Shown piece by piece: positions 24,669 through 34,667 of a stretch of 64,000 nt of DNA. The stretch lies in NCBI RefSeq assembly GCF_030268965.1, contig NZ_BSSE01000014.1, positions 1 through 64,000 of the forward strand. Reading direction: 5' to 3'. The notes beneath the pieces were generated by a model. It made no database searches and was not told where the DNA came from. It worked only from the letters and a program-made list of their open reading frames with translations. The DNA comes from Microtetraspora sp. NBRC 16547. GTDB taxonomy: Bacteria > Actinomycetota > Actinomycetes > Streptosporangiales > Streptosporangiaceae. How positions within the stretch are numbered: position 1 is the first letter of the stretch; the number at the start of each line of letters is the position of its first letter. The position numbers were made by a program, and so were the translations under genes.

Positions 24669-27531
24669 CACGGCGCGTTCCTTCCGGGTCGTACAGGACG
24701 TGAGAGGTGACGGTGACGGGTACCAGCGCGTCGCCGACGGGCGCGTACAGCCGCTCACCCAGACGACTCTGCCCGCCGCTGACCAGCGCCAGCGCGAACG
24801 TGCGGCCCAGTGCGGCGCTGCGGTAGCTGGAGGTCACATGGCCGAGCGTGGGCACGGTGCGCGGCGGCGCGCCGCCGCGCACCGTGCCCACTGTGGCCGG
24901 TACATCCGTGCTCACCAGCTGCGTGCCCTCGGGCAGCAGGAAGTCAGGATCCTCCGGAAGCAGCCCGACGAGCTGCTTGCGGCCTGCTCGCACGGTGTCA
25001 GCCCGGGAGAAGGAGCGCTTGCCGATGAAGTCCGCCTTCTTCTTCGACACGACCCAGGACATTCCCAGATCCTGCGGCGTGACGGTGCCGTCGGTGTCCT
25101 GGCCGACGATCGGGTAGCCCTTCTCGGCCCGCAGCACGTGCATGGTCTCGGTCCCGTACGGGGTGACCATGCCGCTGTCCATGATGGCCGTCCACAGGCG
25201 CGAGACCTCCCAGGAGGTCACGTTGATCTCGAAGGCCAGTTCGCCGGAGAAGCTGATCCGGCAGACTCGCGCCGGGATTCCGGCGACCTCGGCCTCGCGC
25301 CAGGTCATGAACGGGAAGTCGGCCGTGGACACCGCCAATCCGGGCGCGAGCCCGGCGAGCACCTCGCGGGACCTGGGGCCGACGAGCGCGACCGTGGCCC
25401 ACTGCTCCGTCACCGAGGTGCAATACACCCGAAGCGAGGGCCATTCGGTCTGCAGCCACTCTTCCATCCAGTCGAGCACGGCCGCCGCGTTGCCGGTCGT
25501 GGTGGTGAGGAGGAAGTGGTCCTCGGCGAGGCGGATGACGGTGCCGTCATCGAAGACCATCCCGTCGGGCCGGCACATCACGCCGTAGCGGATGGAGCCG
25601 ACGGCCAGCGAGCTCATCAGGTTGGTGTAGAGCCGGTCCAGGAACTCGCCGGCATCCGGCCCGATGACGTCGATCTTGCCGAGGGTGGAGGCGTCCATCA
25701 TCGCCACGCCCTCACGAGCCGCCCGGCACTCCCGGAGCACAGCGGTTTCCATGTCCTCCAGCCGTCCGTCCGCCAGCACACGCTGGTAATACCAGGGCCG
25801 TTTCCAGTGCCCGACATTCTCGAACAGCGCGCCGTTGGCGACGTGCCAGTCGTGCAGTGCCGTCACCCGGACCGGGTCGTGCAGCGGGCCGCGGTCGCGC
25901 CCGGCCAGCGCGGCGAAGCTCACGGGCAGGTACGGCGCGCGGAACGTGGTGATGCCCAGCTCTCCCATCCGCTCGCCGAGCGCGTGCGCCACGGCCGCCG
26001 TGGTGAGGAGACCGGACGTCTTGCCCTGGTCGTGGGCGGTCCCGGCGGTGGTGTAGCGCTTGATGTGCTCGACCGAGCGCAGCCCCGCACCGGTAGCCCG
26101 GTGGAGGTCGGCCACGGTCACGTCCCGCTGCATGTCGACGAAGTGCGCCGCGTAGTCGGACGCGGGGACCAGCCAGAACGCCTGACCGCCCGCCGTCGGC
26201 ACGTCCACCGGCGGTGGCGCGGCCGCGGCGGCCTGCCCGCCGAGGGCCCGCTCGCCCGCCGCGGCGCCGTCGGCCAGGCAGCCGGAGAGCGTGTCCACGC
26301 CTCTGGCCGCTCCCGCCACCTCGACTGCCTGGCGGGAGTCGCCGGGCACGAGCGTGCCGAGCGTCTCGTCGAAGCGAAGCCTTCCGCCGGACTGGCTGAA
26401 CAGATGCACGACCGGGTTCCAGCCGCCCGACACGAGCAGCAGGTCGGCGTCGAACGCGTGCTCCGCCACGGCCGGATCCGCCTCCGGCCGGTGCCGTCCG
26501 GCCTGGACCGATGCGACCTGCCCATCGCCCTGGGCGGCCGTCACGACGTGCCCGGCCAGCAGTACGATGCCGCGCTTCGCCACCTCGCGGGCCAGGGCTT
26601 CACCGGGCGAGGGCCGCACGTCGAGGATGGCCGCCACCCGCACGCCCGCGTCGGCGAGGTCGAAGGCAGCGGCGTAGGCGCTGTCGTCGGCGGTGAACAC
26701 CACCGCGCGACGGCCAGGCAGCACGCCGTACCTGTTGAGGTAGGTGCGGGCGGAACCGGCCAGCATCACGCCGGGCAGGTCGTTGCCGGCAAAGGCGATC
26801 GGCCGCTCGTGCGTGCCGGTGGCCAGCACGACGTGCCGCGCCCTGATGCGCCAGATCCGCTCACGTGCCACGTGCGCGGGCGCGGCGGCGCCGAGGTGGT
26901 TGGTGCGCCGCTCGACGGCTACCAGGTAGTTGTCGTCGTAGTAGCCGAAGACGGTGGTGCGCGCCAGCACCCTGACCTCGGGCAGGGCCTTCAGGTGGGC
27001 CGCCGTCGCGGTGGCCCATTCGGCGCCGAGCAGCCCTTCCACGACGTCCGCGGGCCAAGCGCCGAGGAGGCCGCCGCCCGGTTCGGGCTGCTCGTCGGCG
27101 AGGATCACCCTCGCGCCGGTGCTCGCCGCCGCCCGCGCCGCAGCCAGCCCCGCAGGCCCCGCGCCGACCACCAGGACGTCGCAGTGTGCGTGGACGGCGT
27201 CGTAGCGGGCAGGGTCCGGCCCGGTGGCCAGCCGCCCCTGGCCGGGGAGACTGCTCGCGACCAGACCGTCGTACAACTCGACGGTGGTGGCGGGCAGCAT
27301 CGGCTCGGGGAACGGCTCTTCGATCTGGACGACCGCGTTGGGCTCCTCGCTGCCCGCGGAGAAGATCCCGCGGGGGCGGCCCAGCTTGACGCTTGTGGCC
27401 ACCTGGCGCACGCCGCCCGCCAGCAGCGCGGAGGCGAGCGTGTCACCGGGGTGACCGGTGTAGTCCTGGCCGTCGAACCGGAACCGCAGGGTACGGGAGC
27501 GGTCCACCCGGCCGCCGCTCTCGCGCCTCAT
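24661..27531 (-). CDS. soxA: Sarcosine oxidase alpha subunit
   Basis: Protein of 956 aa. The N-terminal fold contains LRFRFDGQDYTGHPGDT and TSVKLGRPRGIFSAG. An NAD-binding Rossmann site, VVGAGPAGLAAA, is at about 121-132. The C-terminal half is a GcvT-like tetrahydrofolate domain (AMMDASTLGKIDVIGPDA, then GYPIVGQDTDGTVTPQDLGM). With SoxB, SoxD and SoxG it oxidatively demethylates sarcosine to glycine; methylene-THF forms at this subunit, or formaldehyde if folate is absent. The start overlaps the soxD stop (ATGA). Length is normal for the family. Confidence 0.95.
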   Translation of the reverse strand: MRRESGGRVDRSRTLRFRFDGQDYTGHPGDTLASALLAGGVRQVATSVKLGRPRGIFSAGSEEPNAVVQIEEPFPEPMLPATTVELYDGLVASSLPGQGRLATGPDPARYDAVHAHCDVLVVGAGPAGLAAARAAASTGARVILADEQPEPGGGLLGAWPADVVEGLLGAEWATATAAHLKALPEVRVLARTTVFGYYDDNYLVAVERRTNHLGAAAPAHVARERIWRIRARHVVLATGTHERPIAFAGNDLPGVMLAGSARTYLNRYGVLPGRRAVVFTADDSAYAAAFDLADAGVRVAAILDVRPSPGEALAREVAKRGIVLLAGHVVTAAQGDGQVASVQAGRHRPEADPAVAEHAFDADLLLVSGGWNPVVHLFSQSGGRLRFDETLGTLVPGDSRQAVEVAGAARGVDTLSGCLADGAAAGERALGGQAAAAAPPPVDVPTAGGQAFWLVPASDYAAHFVDMQRDVTVADLHRATGAGLRSVEHIKRYTTAGTAHDQGKTSGLLTTAAVAHALGERMGELGITTFRAPYLPVSFAALAGRDRGPLHDPVRVTALHDWHVANGALFENVGHWKRPWYYQRVLADGRLEDMETAVLRECRAAREGVAMMDASTLGKIDVIGPDAGEFLDRLYTNLMSSLAVGSIRYGVMCRPDGMVFDDGTVIRLAEDHFLLTTTTGNAAAVLDWMEEWLQTEWPSLRVYCTSVTEQWATVALVGPRSREVLAGLAPGLAVSTADFPFMTWREAEVAGIPARVCRISFSGELAFEINVTSWEVSRLWTAIMDSGMVTPYGTETMHVLRAEKGYPIVGQDTDGTVTPQDLGMSWVVSKKKADFIGKRSFSRADTVRAGRKQLVGLLPEDPDFLLPEGTQLVSTDVPATVGTVRGGAPPRTVPTLGHVTSSYRSAALGRTFALALVSGGQSRLGERLYAPVGDALVPVTVTSHVLYDPEGTRRDG

Positions 27532-27809
27532 GACGTCACCGGCCGCGGCTCGCCCACCCGGTAGACGGCGTGGATCTCGTTGGTCGCGGTGTCGCGCAGC
27601 GCGTTGAACCAGCGGCGGCAGCCGGCGGAGTGGCTCCAGCGCTCGGCGAAGGCGCCCTTGGGGTTGTCACGGAAGAACAGGTAGCGGGCCCACTCCTCAT
27701 CGGAGAGCGCGGCCGGGTTCTCCGGGTAGGCGACGTGGGCCTGCCCGCCGTAGTGGAACTCGGCCTCGTCGCGAGGGCCGCACCATGGGCAAGGGATCAG
27801 CAACATCAT
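27528..27809 (-). CDS. soxD: Sarcosine oxidase delta subunit
   Basis: Protein of 93 aa. Zinc-binding features of SoxD are visible: IPCPWCGPRDEAEFHYGG with two Cys and one His, and a further Cys in HSAGCRRWF. It is the structural zinc subunit of sarcosine oxidase. Two adjacent ATGs (27809, 27806) follow GAGGA; either may be used. It lies 7 bp after soxB and overlaps soxA by 4 bp. Confidence 0.93.
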   Translation of the reverse strand: MMLLIPCPWCGPRDEAEFHYGGQAHVAYPENPAALSDEEWARYLFFRDNPKGAFAERWSHSAGCRRWFNALRDTATNEIHAVYRVGEPRPVTS

Positions 27810-27816
27810 GACGTCC

Positions 27817-29049
27817 TCAGTGTGCGACCGCGGCGGCGCCGTGCTCGTCGACGAGCGCCCCGGTGACGAATCGGTCAAGAGAGAAGGGGGCGTTGAGCGG
27901 GTGCGGCTCGCCGTGCGCGATCGTGTGCGCAAAGCACCAGCCCACGCCAGGGGTGGCCTTGAACCCTCCGGTGCCCCACCCGCAGTTGAGGTACAGGCCC
28001 TCGACCGGGGCGAGCCCGACGATCGGCGAGGCGTCCGGCGAGACATCCACCACGCCACCCCAGGTCCTCAGCACGTGCGCCCGGGCGAAGACCGGGAACA
28101 GCTCAAGCGCCGCGGCCATCTGCCGCTCGATGATGTGGAAGGCGCCCCGCTGGCGGTAGGAGTTGGCCGCGTCGATGCCCGCCCCCATGACCAGCTCTCC
28201 CTTGTGGGCCTGGCTGACGTACACGTGGACCGCGTTGGACATGACGACCGTCGGGTGAACGGGCTCCAGCAGTTCGGAGACCAGGGCCTGCAGCGGGTGG
28301 CTCTGCAGCGGCAGGCCGATGCCGGCGGTGGCGGCCACGACCGAGGTGTGCCCGGCCGCGCACAGTGCCACCCGGCCCGCCGCGATCGTGCCGCGGGGGG
28401 TGTCGACGCCGGTGACCCGACCGCCGGTCACTCGCAGACCGGTGACCTCGCAGTGCTCGATGAACTCGACGCCGAGCGCCGCCGCGGCCCGGGCGAACCC
28501 CCATGCGACGTGGTCGTGCTTGGCGATGCCCGCGCGCGGCTGGAAGGTCGCGCCCAGCACCGGGTAACGCACGTCGGGGGAGATGTCGACGATCGGGCAG
28601 ACCTCTTTGACCTGCTTGGGGTCCAGCCACTCGGCGTCAACGCCGTTGAGTTTGTTCGCCTCCACCCGCCGCTTGCTGTCGCGGACGTCCTGCAGGCTGT
28701 GCGCGAGGTTGAGCACGCCGCGCTGGCTGAACAGGAGCGGGTAGTCGAGCTCCTCCTCCAGGTCTTCCCAGAGTTTCAGCGCGTGCTCGTAGATACCCGC
28801 GCTCTCGTCCCACAGGTAGTTGGATCGGATGATGGTGGTGTTGCGGGCCATGTTGCCGCCGGCCAGCCAGCCGCGCTCCAGCACGGCTACGTTGGTGATG
28901 CCGTGGTTCTTCGCCAGGTAGTAGGCCGTGGCCAGGCCGTGGCCGCCGGCGCCGACGATCACCACGTCATAGGAGGCCTTCGGTTCGGCGGCGCTCCACA
29001 GCCGGTCGGGGTGCTCCGGAAGGTCGGCGCCGGGAGTGCGTGGGGTCAT
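27817..29049 (-). CDS. soxB: Sarcosine oxidase beta subunit
   Basis: Flavoprotein of 410 aa. The N-terminal FAD site is [18 protein letters not shown], followed by [21 protein letters not shown], a signature of SoxB. The C-terminal part has [19 protein letters not shown]. This subunit carries the FAD and covalent FMN and performs the sarcosine oxidation. It is 15 bp after the dimethylglycine oxidase-like gene, so the order dmg-soxB-soxD-soxA-soxG forms one operon. Confidence 0.95.
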   Translation of the reverse strand: MTPRTPGADLPEHPDRLWSAAEPKASYDVVIVGAGGHGLATAYYLAKNHGITNVAVLERGWLAGGNMARNTTIIRSNYLWDESAGIYEHALKLWEDLEEELDYPLLFSQRGVLNLAHSLQDVRDSKRRVEANKLNGVDAEWLDPKQVKEVCPIVDISPDVRYPVLGATFQPRAGIAKHDHVAWGFARAAAALGVEFIEHCEVTGLRVTGGRVTGVDTPRGTIAAGRVALCAAGHTSVVAATAGIGLPLQSHPLQALVSELLEPVHPTVVMSNAVHVYVSQAHKGELVMGAGIDAANSYRQRGAFHIIERQMAAALELFPVFARAHVLRTWGGVVDVSPDASPIVGLAPVEGLYLNCGWGTGGFKATPGVGWCFAHTIAHGEPHPLNAPFSLDRFVTGALVDEHGAAAVAH

Positions 29050-29064
29050 CGGGCCTCTCCGTTC

Positions 29065-31467
29065 CTAACCGCGCAGCCGCTGCATCGCCGGGTCGAACAG
29101 AGGTTCTTCGGCGACGACGGCGTCGATCCGCTGGTCGAAGTAGCCGATGTGCAGTGCCTGGCGCGGGTTCGCGAGCGAGGCGGGCAGCCATGCGTAAGCG
29201 ATGCCCTTGCCGATCGTGTAACCGTAGGCGGCGCTGGTGACGTAGCCGACCGCACGTTCACCGTCGTAGACCGGCTCCCTGCCCATGACGACCTCATCGG
29301 TGAGCAGGCAGGTGAGCCTGCGGGTGACCGACTCCCCGCGGGCGAGCAGGGCCTCGCGGCCGATGAAGTCGCCCTTGTCCAGCTTGACGGCGAAGCCGAG
29401 CCCCGCCTCATACGGGTCATGCTCGTGAGTCATGTCGGTGCCGAAGGAACGGTAGCCCTTCTCCAGGCGCAGGCTGGTGAAGGCGCCGCGGCCCGCGGCG
29501 ATGACGCCGTGGTCCTGGCCGGCCTTCCACAGCGTGTCCCAGAGCTTGAGGCCCATGTCGGCGGTGGTGTAGATCTCCCAGCCCAGCTCGCCGACGTAGG
29601 ACAGGCGCAGCATCGTGACGGGCACGTTGCCGATGTAGGCCCGGGTGCCGCGGAAGTACCGAAGCGCAGTCAGGTCGGTGCTGGTCAGCGGTTGGACGAG
29701 GCCGCGAGCTCTAGGCCCCCAGACTCCCACGCAGCAGGTTCCCGCGGTGATGTCGCGGACGTGCACGTCGGCGGGCCGGTGGCGATCGAGCCAGTCGAGG
29801 TCGAGGTTGCCGTTCGCGCCGACCTGGAATTCCTGCGGGCCGAGGCGGGCCACCGTGACGTCGCTGCGGATGCCGCCGTCTGTGTCGAGCAGCAGGCAGT
29901 AGGTCACCGAGCCGACCGACTTGTCCACGTCGCCGGTCGTGAGGCGGTTAAGGAAGGCGACGGCGCCGGGGCCGCTGACCTCCAGGCGCTTGAGCGCGGT
30001 CATGTCGTACAGGGCGACGGCCTCTCGGGTGGCCTGGGCCTCCGCGCCTACGATCGGCGACCAGTACTGGGCCGCCCACTCGCCGGGCGTGGGGATCTCG
30101 CGGCCCTGGAGCAGCGGGGCGTTGGCGCTGTACCACTGGGGCCGCTCCCAGCCGCCGGCCTCGAGGAAGCGCGCGTCGAGCTCCTGCTGGCGGGCGTAGA
30201 ACGGGCTGGTGCGCAGCGGGCGAGGGTCCTCCATCGGCTGGAGGGGGTGGATGATGTCGTAGACCTCGACGTAGTTCTGGCAGCCACGGGCCAGGACGTA
30301 TCCGGGGGCGAGCTGGTGCGGCTCGAACCTGTTGATGTCGCACTCGTGCAGGTCGAAGGACGAGCAGTGACCGTCCACGAGCCACTCGGCCATCGCGCGG
30401 CCCACTCCCGCGGAGTGGGTCACCCAGACGGCCTCTGCCACCCAGAAGCCGATGACCTCGCGCGACTCGCCCATCAGCGGCATGTGGTCGGTCGTGAACG
30501 AGAACAGCCCGTTGATGCCTTCCTCCACCTTGGCGGAGGAAGTGGACGGCAGTAGCTCCTGCGTCTCCCGCCAGGCATCGGCGAAGTCGTCAGGGGTGAA
30601 GGCGAGCACCGACGGCATCACCTCGGCCGCGTCGACGGACAGGATGTCGTCGGGGCTGACCGGCATGGGGCGGTGGCCGTAGTAGCCGATGCCGAGCGTG
30701 TCGAAACGCTCCCGGTAGTAGAGGTCGGCGTCCTGGTGGCGCAGGATCGGCCGACTCGCCTCGACGGTCTGACCGGCCAGCTCGGGCACCTGCCCAGTCC
30801 AGGCGAGCTGATGGGCGAGCGGCGTGAGCGGCAGCTCCATCCCCACCATCCGGGCCACACGCGGTCCCCAGATCCCGGCGCAGCACACCACGATGTCGGC
30901 GGGGATCTCACCCTGGTCCGTCAGCACCCCGGTGACCCGGCCGCCATCGGTCCTGATGTTCAGCACCTCGTGCCTGGGCAGCACCCGCACCCCGCGCTCC
31001 CGGGCTCGGGCGAGCTGCGCGTCGACTGCCTTGACCGCCTTGGCCAGGCCGTCGGTGGGGATGAACAGCCCGCCGAGCACCTTGCCGGCGTCGAGAAGGG
31101 AGTGCTTGGCCACGCTTTCCTCGGGGGAGAGCAGGTGCGTCTCGATCCCCCAGGACGCGGCCCAGCCGTGGCGGCGGCGCAGTTCGGCGAGCCGCTCGGG
31201 CGTGGTGGCCACTTCGAGCCCGCCCACCTGGGAGAAGCTGTCCAGCTCGACGAACTTCTCGACGGTGTAGCGAGCCATCTCGGTCATGGTCTTCGACCCG
31301 TTGATCTGGAACACCAGACCGGGGGCGTGCGACGAGGAGCCGCCGGTGGCGGGTACGTCTCCCTGATCGACGACGGTGACGTCGGTCCAGCCACGGGCGG
31401 ATAACTCGTCGGCGAGGGCCGCGCCAACCACGCCCGCGCCGATGATGACGACGCTCGGGTCCGTCAT
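29065..31467 (-). CDS. Dimethylglycine oxidase/dehydrogenase-like protein (FAD plus GcvT domains)
   Basis: Protein of 800 aa. The N-terminal half is a DAO-type FAD domain (VVIIGAGVVGAALADELSARG). A SSHAPGLVFQ motif carries the probable covalent-flavin His. The C-terminal half is a GcvT-like tetrahydrofolate domain (RLEKGYRSFGTDMTHEHDPYEAGL). Size and layout match Arthrobacter dimethylglycine oxidase. It would convert dimethylglycine to sarcosine, with the C1 unit passed to folate or released as formaldehyde. ATG 31467 has AAGGAGG; the upstream in-frame codon does not. It leads the soxBDAG operon, and a regulatory palindrome lies right before its ribosome-binding site. Sarcosine dehydrogenase is an alternative annotation. 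Confidence 0.88.
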   Translation of the reverse strand: MTDPSVVIIGAGVVGAALADELSARGWTDVTVVDQGDVPATGGSSSHAPGLVFQINGSKTMTEMARYTVEKFVELDSFSQVGGLEVATTPERLAELRRRHGWAASWGIETHLLSPEESVAKHSLLDAGKVLGGLFIPTDGLAKAVKAVDAQLARARERGVRVLPRHEVLNIRTDGGRVTGVLTDQGEIPADIVVCCAGIWGPRVARMVGMELPLTPLAHQLAWTGQVPELAGQTVEASRPILRHQDADLYYRERFDTLGIGYYGHRPMPVSPDDILSVDAAEVMPSVLAFTPDDFADAWRETQELLPSTSSAKVEEGINGLFSFTTDHMPLMGESREVIGFWVAEAVWVTHSAGVGRAMAEWLVDGHCSSFDLHECDINRFEPHQLAPGYVLARGCQNYVEVYDIIHPLQPMEDPRPLRTSPFYARQQELDARFLEAGGWERPQWYSANAPLLQGREIPTPGEWAAQYWSPIVGAEAQATREAVALYDMTALKRLEVSGPGAVAFLNRLTTGDVDKSVGSVTYCLLLDTDGGIRSDVTVARLGPQEFQVGANGNLDLDWLDRHRPADVHVRDITAGTCCVGVWGPRARGLVQPLTSTDLTALRYFRGTRAYIGNVPVTMLRLSYVGELGWEIYTTADMGLKLWDTLWKAGQDHGVIAAGRGAFTSLRLEKGYRSFGTDMTHEHDPYEAGLGFAVKLDKGDFIGREALLARGESVTRRLTCLLTDEVVMGREPVYDGERAVGYVTSAAYGYTIGKGIAYAWLPASLANPRQALHIGYFDQRIDAVVAEEPLFDPAMQRLRG

Positions 31468-31480
31468 AGCCACCTCCTTT

Positions 31481-31497
31481 GTTGCGGTATATGCAAC
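31481..31497. promoter_or_regulatory. Palindromic operator, GTTGC-N7-GCAAC (dimethylglycine oxidase/sox operon)
   Basis: Perfect 5-bp arms around GGTATAT, directly upstream of the ribosome-binding site of the dimethylglycine oxidase-like gene. A second GCAAC half-site follows at 31512-31516. The same palindrome and spacer length recur at betA/iclR and, nearly, at proV. The most likely ligand is the island's IclR protein. A position this close to the start would suit repression. Confidence 0.65.
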
Positions 31498-31597
31498 CAG
31501 GCGCACTTTTCGCAACAAGCGTCGCTTGTGGAGTTCCGGGTGTCAAGAGTGCGTTCTGTCGTATTCCGTACGGTTTCTGTAGGGCCCGAACACGCGC

Positions 31598-31630
31598 GCG
31601 CCCAGCCCGATCGCGGATCGGGCCGGGCGC
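31598..31630 (-). terminator. Terminator after proX
   Basis: GCGCCC-A-GCCCGATC / GATCGGGC-C-GGGCGC with a 3-base loop: a 15-position stem with one internal mismatch, starting 10 bp beyond the proX stop. Confidence 0.65.
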
Positions 31631-31640
31631 ACGGAGATGC

Positions 31641-32624
31641 TCAGCTATCGGGAAGCCAGGCCTTGACCTTGCCGGGGTTGTCGGCCACCCACTTGGCGCC
31701 CGCATCCTCGGCCGACATCTTGTCCTCGGCGATGTACTTCGCCACGAGGCTCTGGTCGTCGTTCGTCCAGGTGAAGTTCTTGACCAGGTCGTAGGCCGGG
31801 CTGCCGGACTCCGCGAACTTCGTGCTCATGATCTTGTCGAGCTCGTACGACGGGTAATCACAGGCCACCTTCGCCGCGTCGGCGTCGCAGCCCTCCGTCC
31901 ACTCGGGCAGGCCGACCTTCACCAGCTTCACCTCGGACATGAACCACTGCGGATCGTAGAAGTACCCGATCAGGGGGATCTTCTGCTTCTCCGCCTGGCG
32001 GAACGCCGTGATGAGGGCGGCCTCGCTGCCGGCGTAGACGACCTTGTAGTCCAGCTTCAGGTTCTTGACCAGCGCCTCGTCGTTGGTGACGAACGAGGGG
32101 TCGCCGTCGAGGATCTGCCCCTTGCCGCCCGACTCGGAGGTCCTGAACAGGTCAGCGTACTTATTGAGGTTCTTCCAGTCGGTGATGTCGGGGTACTTCT
32201 CGGCCATCCACGGCGGCACGAACCAGCCGATGACTCCCTTGTTGCCGGTGGGCACGGCCTCCACGGCGACCTTCTGGTCTTCGATGTACTTCTTCTTGAG
32301 GTGGTCGTGGCCCCAGTTCTCGACGATCGCGTCCACCTCACCTGTGGCGAACCCCTGCCAGGCCACCTCCTCCTTGATGTCCTTCTTGACGACCTTGCAC
32401 CCGAGTTCCTTCTCGGCCACATGGGCGATCACCGCGGCGTTCGCCTCGTAGCCGACCCACGGGTTGATCGCCAGGTTGACCGTGCCGCAGTCCGACTTCC
32501 CACCGCCCGAGGCCTGCGCGTTGTCGTTCTCACCGACCTTCGCTCCCCCGCAGGCGGAGAGCAGGAGGCCGGCGCCCGCCACGAGCGCGCACGTGCGCAG
32601 CCCGGCCATCCTCGAAGCTGTCAT
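31641..32624 (-). CDS. proX: Glycine betaine ABC transporter substrate-binding lipoprotein
   Basis: Lipoprotein of 327 aa with signal and lipobox (ALVAGAGLLLSACGG). OpuAC/ProX-type domain: VNLAINPWVGYEANAAV, VDAIVENWGHDHL, and GYFYDPQWFM with aromatic residues of the kind that form the betaine cage. It captures glycine betaine or proline betaine outside the cell. ATG 32624 is chosen over the codon at 32642 because AGGAGG precedes it. It is the third gene of the proV-proW-proX operon and lies immediately before the betaine degradation operon. Confidence 0.93.
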   Translation of the reverse strand: MTASRMAGLRTCALVAGAGLLLSACGGAKVGENDNAQASGGGKSDCGTVNLAINPWVGYEANAAVIAHVAEKELGCKVVKKDIKEEVAWQGFATGEVDAIVENWGHDHLKKKYIEDQKVAVEAVPTGNKGVIGWFVPPWMAEKYPDITDWKNLNKYADLFRTSESGGKGQILDGDPSFVTNDEALVKNLKLDYKVVYAGSEAALITAFRQAEKQKIPLIGYFYDPQWFMSEVKLVKVGLPEWTEGCDADAAKVACDYPSYELDKIMSTKFAESGSPAYDLVKNFTWTNDDQSLVAKYIAEDKMSAEDAGAKWVADNPGKVKAWLPDS

Positions 32625-32651
32625 GGTGGTCCTCCTGACCATTGATTTTCT

Positions 32652-34667
32652 TCATTGGCCTGCCGGACGCGTGCCCGCGCGCTGCGCGGCTGCGCGCATA
32701 ATCCGGTCGAGCATGATGCCGAGCACGACGATCGCCAGCCCGGCGGCCAGCCCCTTGCCGCGCAGCGGGTACTGAACGAAGCCGGCCACCACGTCGTATC
32801 CGAGCGCGCCGGCCCCGACGAGGCCGCCGATGACGACCATCGACAACACGTAGATCAGGCCCTGGCTGGCTGCGAGCATGATGCCGGCCCGTGCCATGGG
32901 GAGCTGGACCTTGAAGATGAGCTGCCAGGTGCTGCACCCTCCGGCCGTCGCCGCCTCGACCACGGTGGGCGGCACCCCCCGTACGCTCTCGGCCACCAGC
33001 TTGACCGACACCGGCGCGGCGAACACCACGGCGGCGATGATGGCCGTGAACCGGCTCGGGCCGAACAGCCCCAGGATCGGGACGAGGTAGACGAAGGCTG
33101 GCATGGTCTGACCCGCGTCGAGGACCGGACGCAGCACCTGGTCCACCCGGTCGCTGCGGCCCATCCACACCCCGAGCACCACGCCGAGGACCATCACGAG
33201 CAGGATGGCCGCAAGCGCGGAGGCCAGCGTCACCATGCTGTCCCGCCACAGCCCCAGCAGCACCAGCAGCACAAACGCCACGCCGACGGTGATCGCGGCC
33301 CGGGTTCCCGCCAGCAGCAGCGCGAGGGCGATCACGACCACTGCGACCAGCCACCAGGGCGAGCCGGTCAGCAGCGACTCGAACGGGTTGAGCAGCGCAT
33401 AGGTGATGAGGTTCTTCAGCGCGCCCGTGTACGTGACGAGCGTGTCCTGCGCCCATTCGCTCGCCGCGCCCGCGCCGCGCCGGACATAGGAGCCGAGGTC
33501 GACATCGCCGGGGAACTCGGCGGCCCACACGTAGACGTGCGAGAGGTAGACCAGCACCGCAGTGACGGCGACGGCCAGTCCCGCCTCGATCCGCCGCGCC
33601 CGCCGACCACGCGACCGGCCCGCCCAGTTCCCCCGGCCGGCACGGTGCTCCGCCCCCACCCGCCGCCCGGCGGCCGAGGTCACCCGATCGAGGACGATCG
33701 CCATGATCACGATGGCCAGTCCGGCGTTGAACGCGGTTCCGACGTCGAGTTTCTCCAGCGCTTTCAGCACGGTCTTGCCCAGTCCGGGCGCGTCGATCAG
33801 GGCGGCGATCGTGGCCATGGACAGGGCGGCCATGATGGTCTGGTTGGCTCCGACGATGATCGTCCGCTTGGCGAGCGGCAGCCGTACCTTGCGCAGCGAC
33901 TGCGCAGCGGTCGAGCCGAGGGAGGTGCTCGCCTCCAGCGTGTTGACGGGGATCTCCCGGATCCCGTGCGCGGTGATGCGGATCGCCGGCGGGATCGCGT
34001 AGATCATCGTCGCGACGGTGGCGCTGGCCGGGCCGATCAGGAAGAACAGCGTGAGCGGGGCCAGATAGACGAAGGTCGGCATCGTCTGCATGAAGTCAAG
34101 CACCGGCGTGACGAGCCGGTTGAACCGGTCGCTGAGGCCCGCACAGATCCCAAGGGGGATGCCGACGGCGAGGGACAGCACGACGGCGGTCAGCGTGAGG
34201 GCGAGCGTGTCCATGCTCTCCTGCCACAGGCCGAGCAGGCCGAACGCCGCGAACCCGGTCGCGGTCAGCACGGCCACCCTGCGGTTGCCGTACAGCAGCG
34301 CGACGGCCGTGGCGATGCCGGTCACGCCGAGCCAGCCGATGACCGGGACCGGTCGGCTGAACGACGGCTGGCTGATCAGCGCCTGGATGAAGGTGACCGC
34401 CTCGTCGAGGAACAGCCGGATGTAGTTGATGAAGTACAGGAAGAGCGGGTTGCTGTTCCGGCCGGCGTCGATCGCGTCCATGCCCTCGTTGAGCCGGGTG
34501 TGCAGCGGCGTGAGCTCGGCGCCGCCCAGCGCCAGCGTGTCGCGGCCCTTCAGCACGGCCCACAGCAATACCCAGGCCACCAGGACCAGGCCAGCCAGGT
34601 AGCGGGTGCGGAGGAGCCGGCGCGCGAACGTGAGGGTGGCAGCGGTGGTGGTGGGCAGCGCCGCCAT
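32652..34667 (-). CDS. proW: Glycine betaine ABC transporter permease, tandem fused
   Basis: Protein of 671 aa carrying two complete ProW-type permease domains in one chain, where related systems usually have one of about 280-300 aa per chain. Each half has its own EAA loop: EASTSLGSTAAQSLRKV with RLPLA in the first, and EAATAGGCSTWQLIFKV with QLPMA in the second. Each also has the signature QTMPTFVYLAPL or QTMPAFVYLVPI. The fusion would give a fixed pseudo-heterodimer in the membrane. The start overlaps the proV stop (TGATG). Confidence 0.93.
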   Translation of the reverse strand: MAALPTTTAATLTFARRLLRTRYLAGLVLVAWVLLWAVLKGRDTLALGGAELTPLHTRLNEGMDAIDAGRNSNPLFLYFINYIRLFLDEAVTFIQALISQPSFSRPVPVIGWLGVTGIATAVALLYGNRRVAVLTATGFAAFGLLGLWQESMDTLALTLTAVVLSLAVGIPLGICAGLSDRFNRLVTPVLDFMQTMPTFVYLAPLTLFFLIGPASATVATMIYAIPPAIRITAHGIREIPVNTLEASTSLGSTAAQSLRKVRLPLAKRTIIVGANQTIMAALSMATIAALIDAPGLGKTVLKALEKLDVGTAFNAGLAIVIMAIVLDRVTSAAGRRVGAEHRAGRGNWAGRSRGRRARRIEAGLAVAVTAVLVYLSHVYVWAAEFPGDVDLGSYVRRGAGAASEWAQDTLVTYTGALKNLITYALLNPFESLLTGSPWWLVAVVVIALALLLAGTRAAITVGVAFVLLVLLGLWRDSMVTLASALAAILLVMVLGVVLGVWMGRSDRVDQVLRPVLDAGQTMPAFVYLVPILGLFGPSRFTAIIAAVVFAAPVSVKLVAESVRGVPPTVVEAATAGGCSTWQLIFKVQLPMARAGIMLAASQGLIYVLSMVVIGGLVGAGALGYDVVAGFVQYPLRGKGLAAGLAIVVLGIMLDRIMRAAAQRAGTRPAGQ

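Noticed and set aside
24229-27564. 1111-codon open frame antisense to soxA and soxG
   Set aside because: Shadow of the sarcosine oxidase genes, which have clear motifs; no ribosome-binding site or protein-like composition.
27808-30555. 915-codon open frame antisense to soxB and the dimethylglycine oxidase gene
   Set aside because: Shadow frame of conserved genes; translation lacks any recognisable family.
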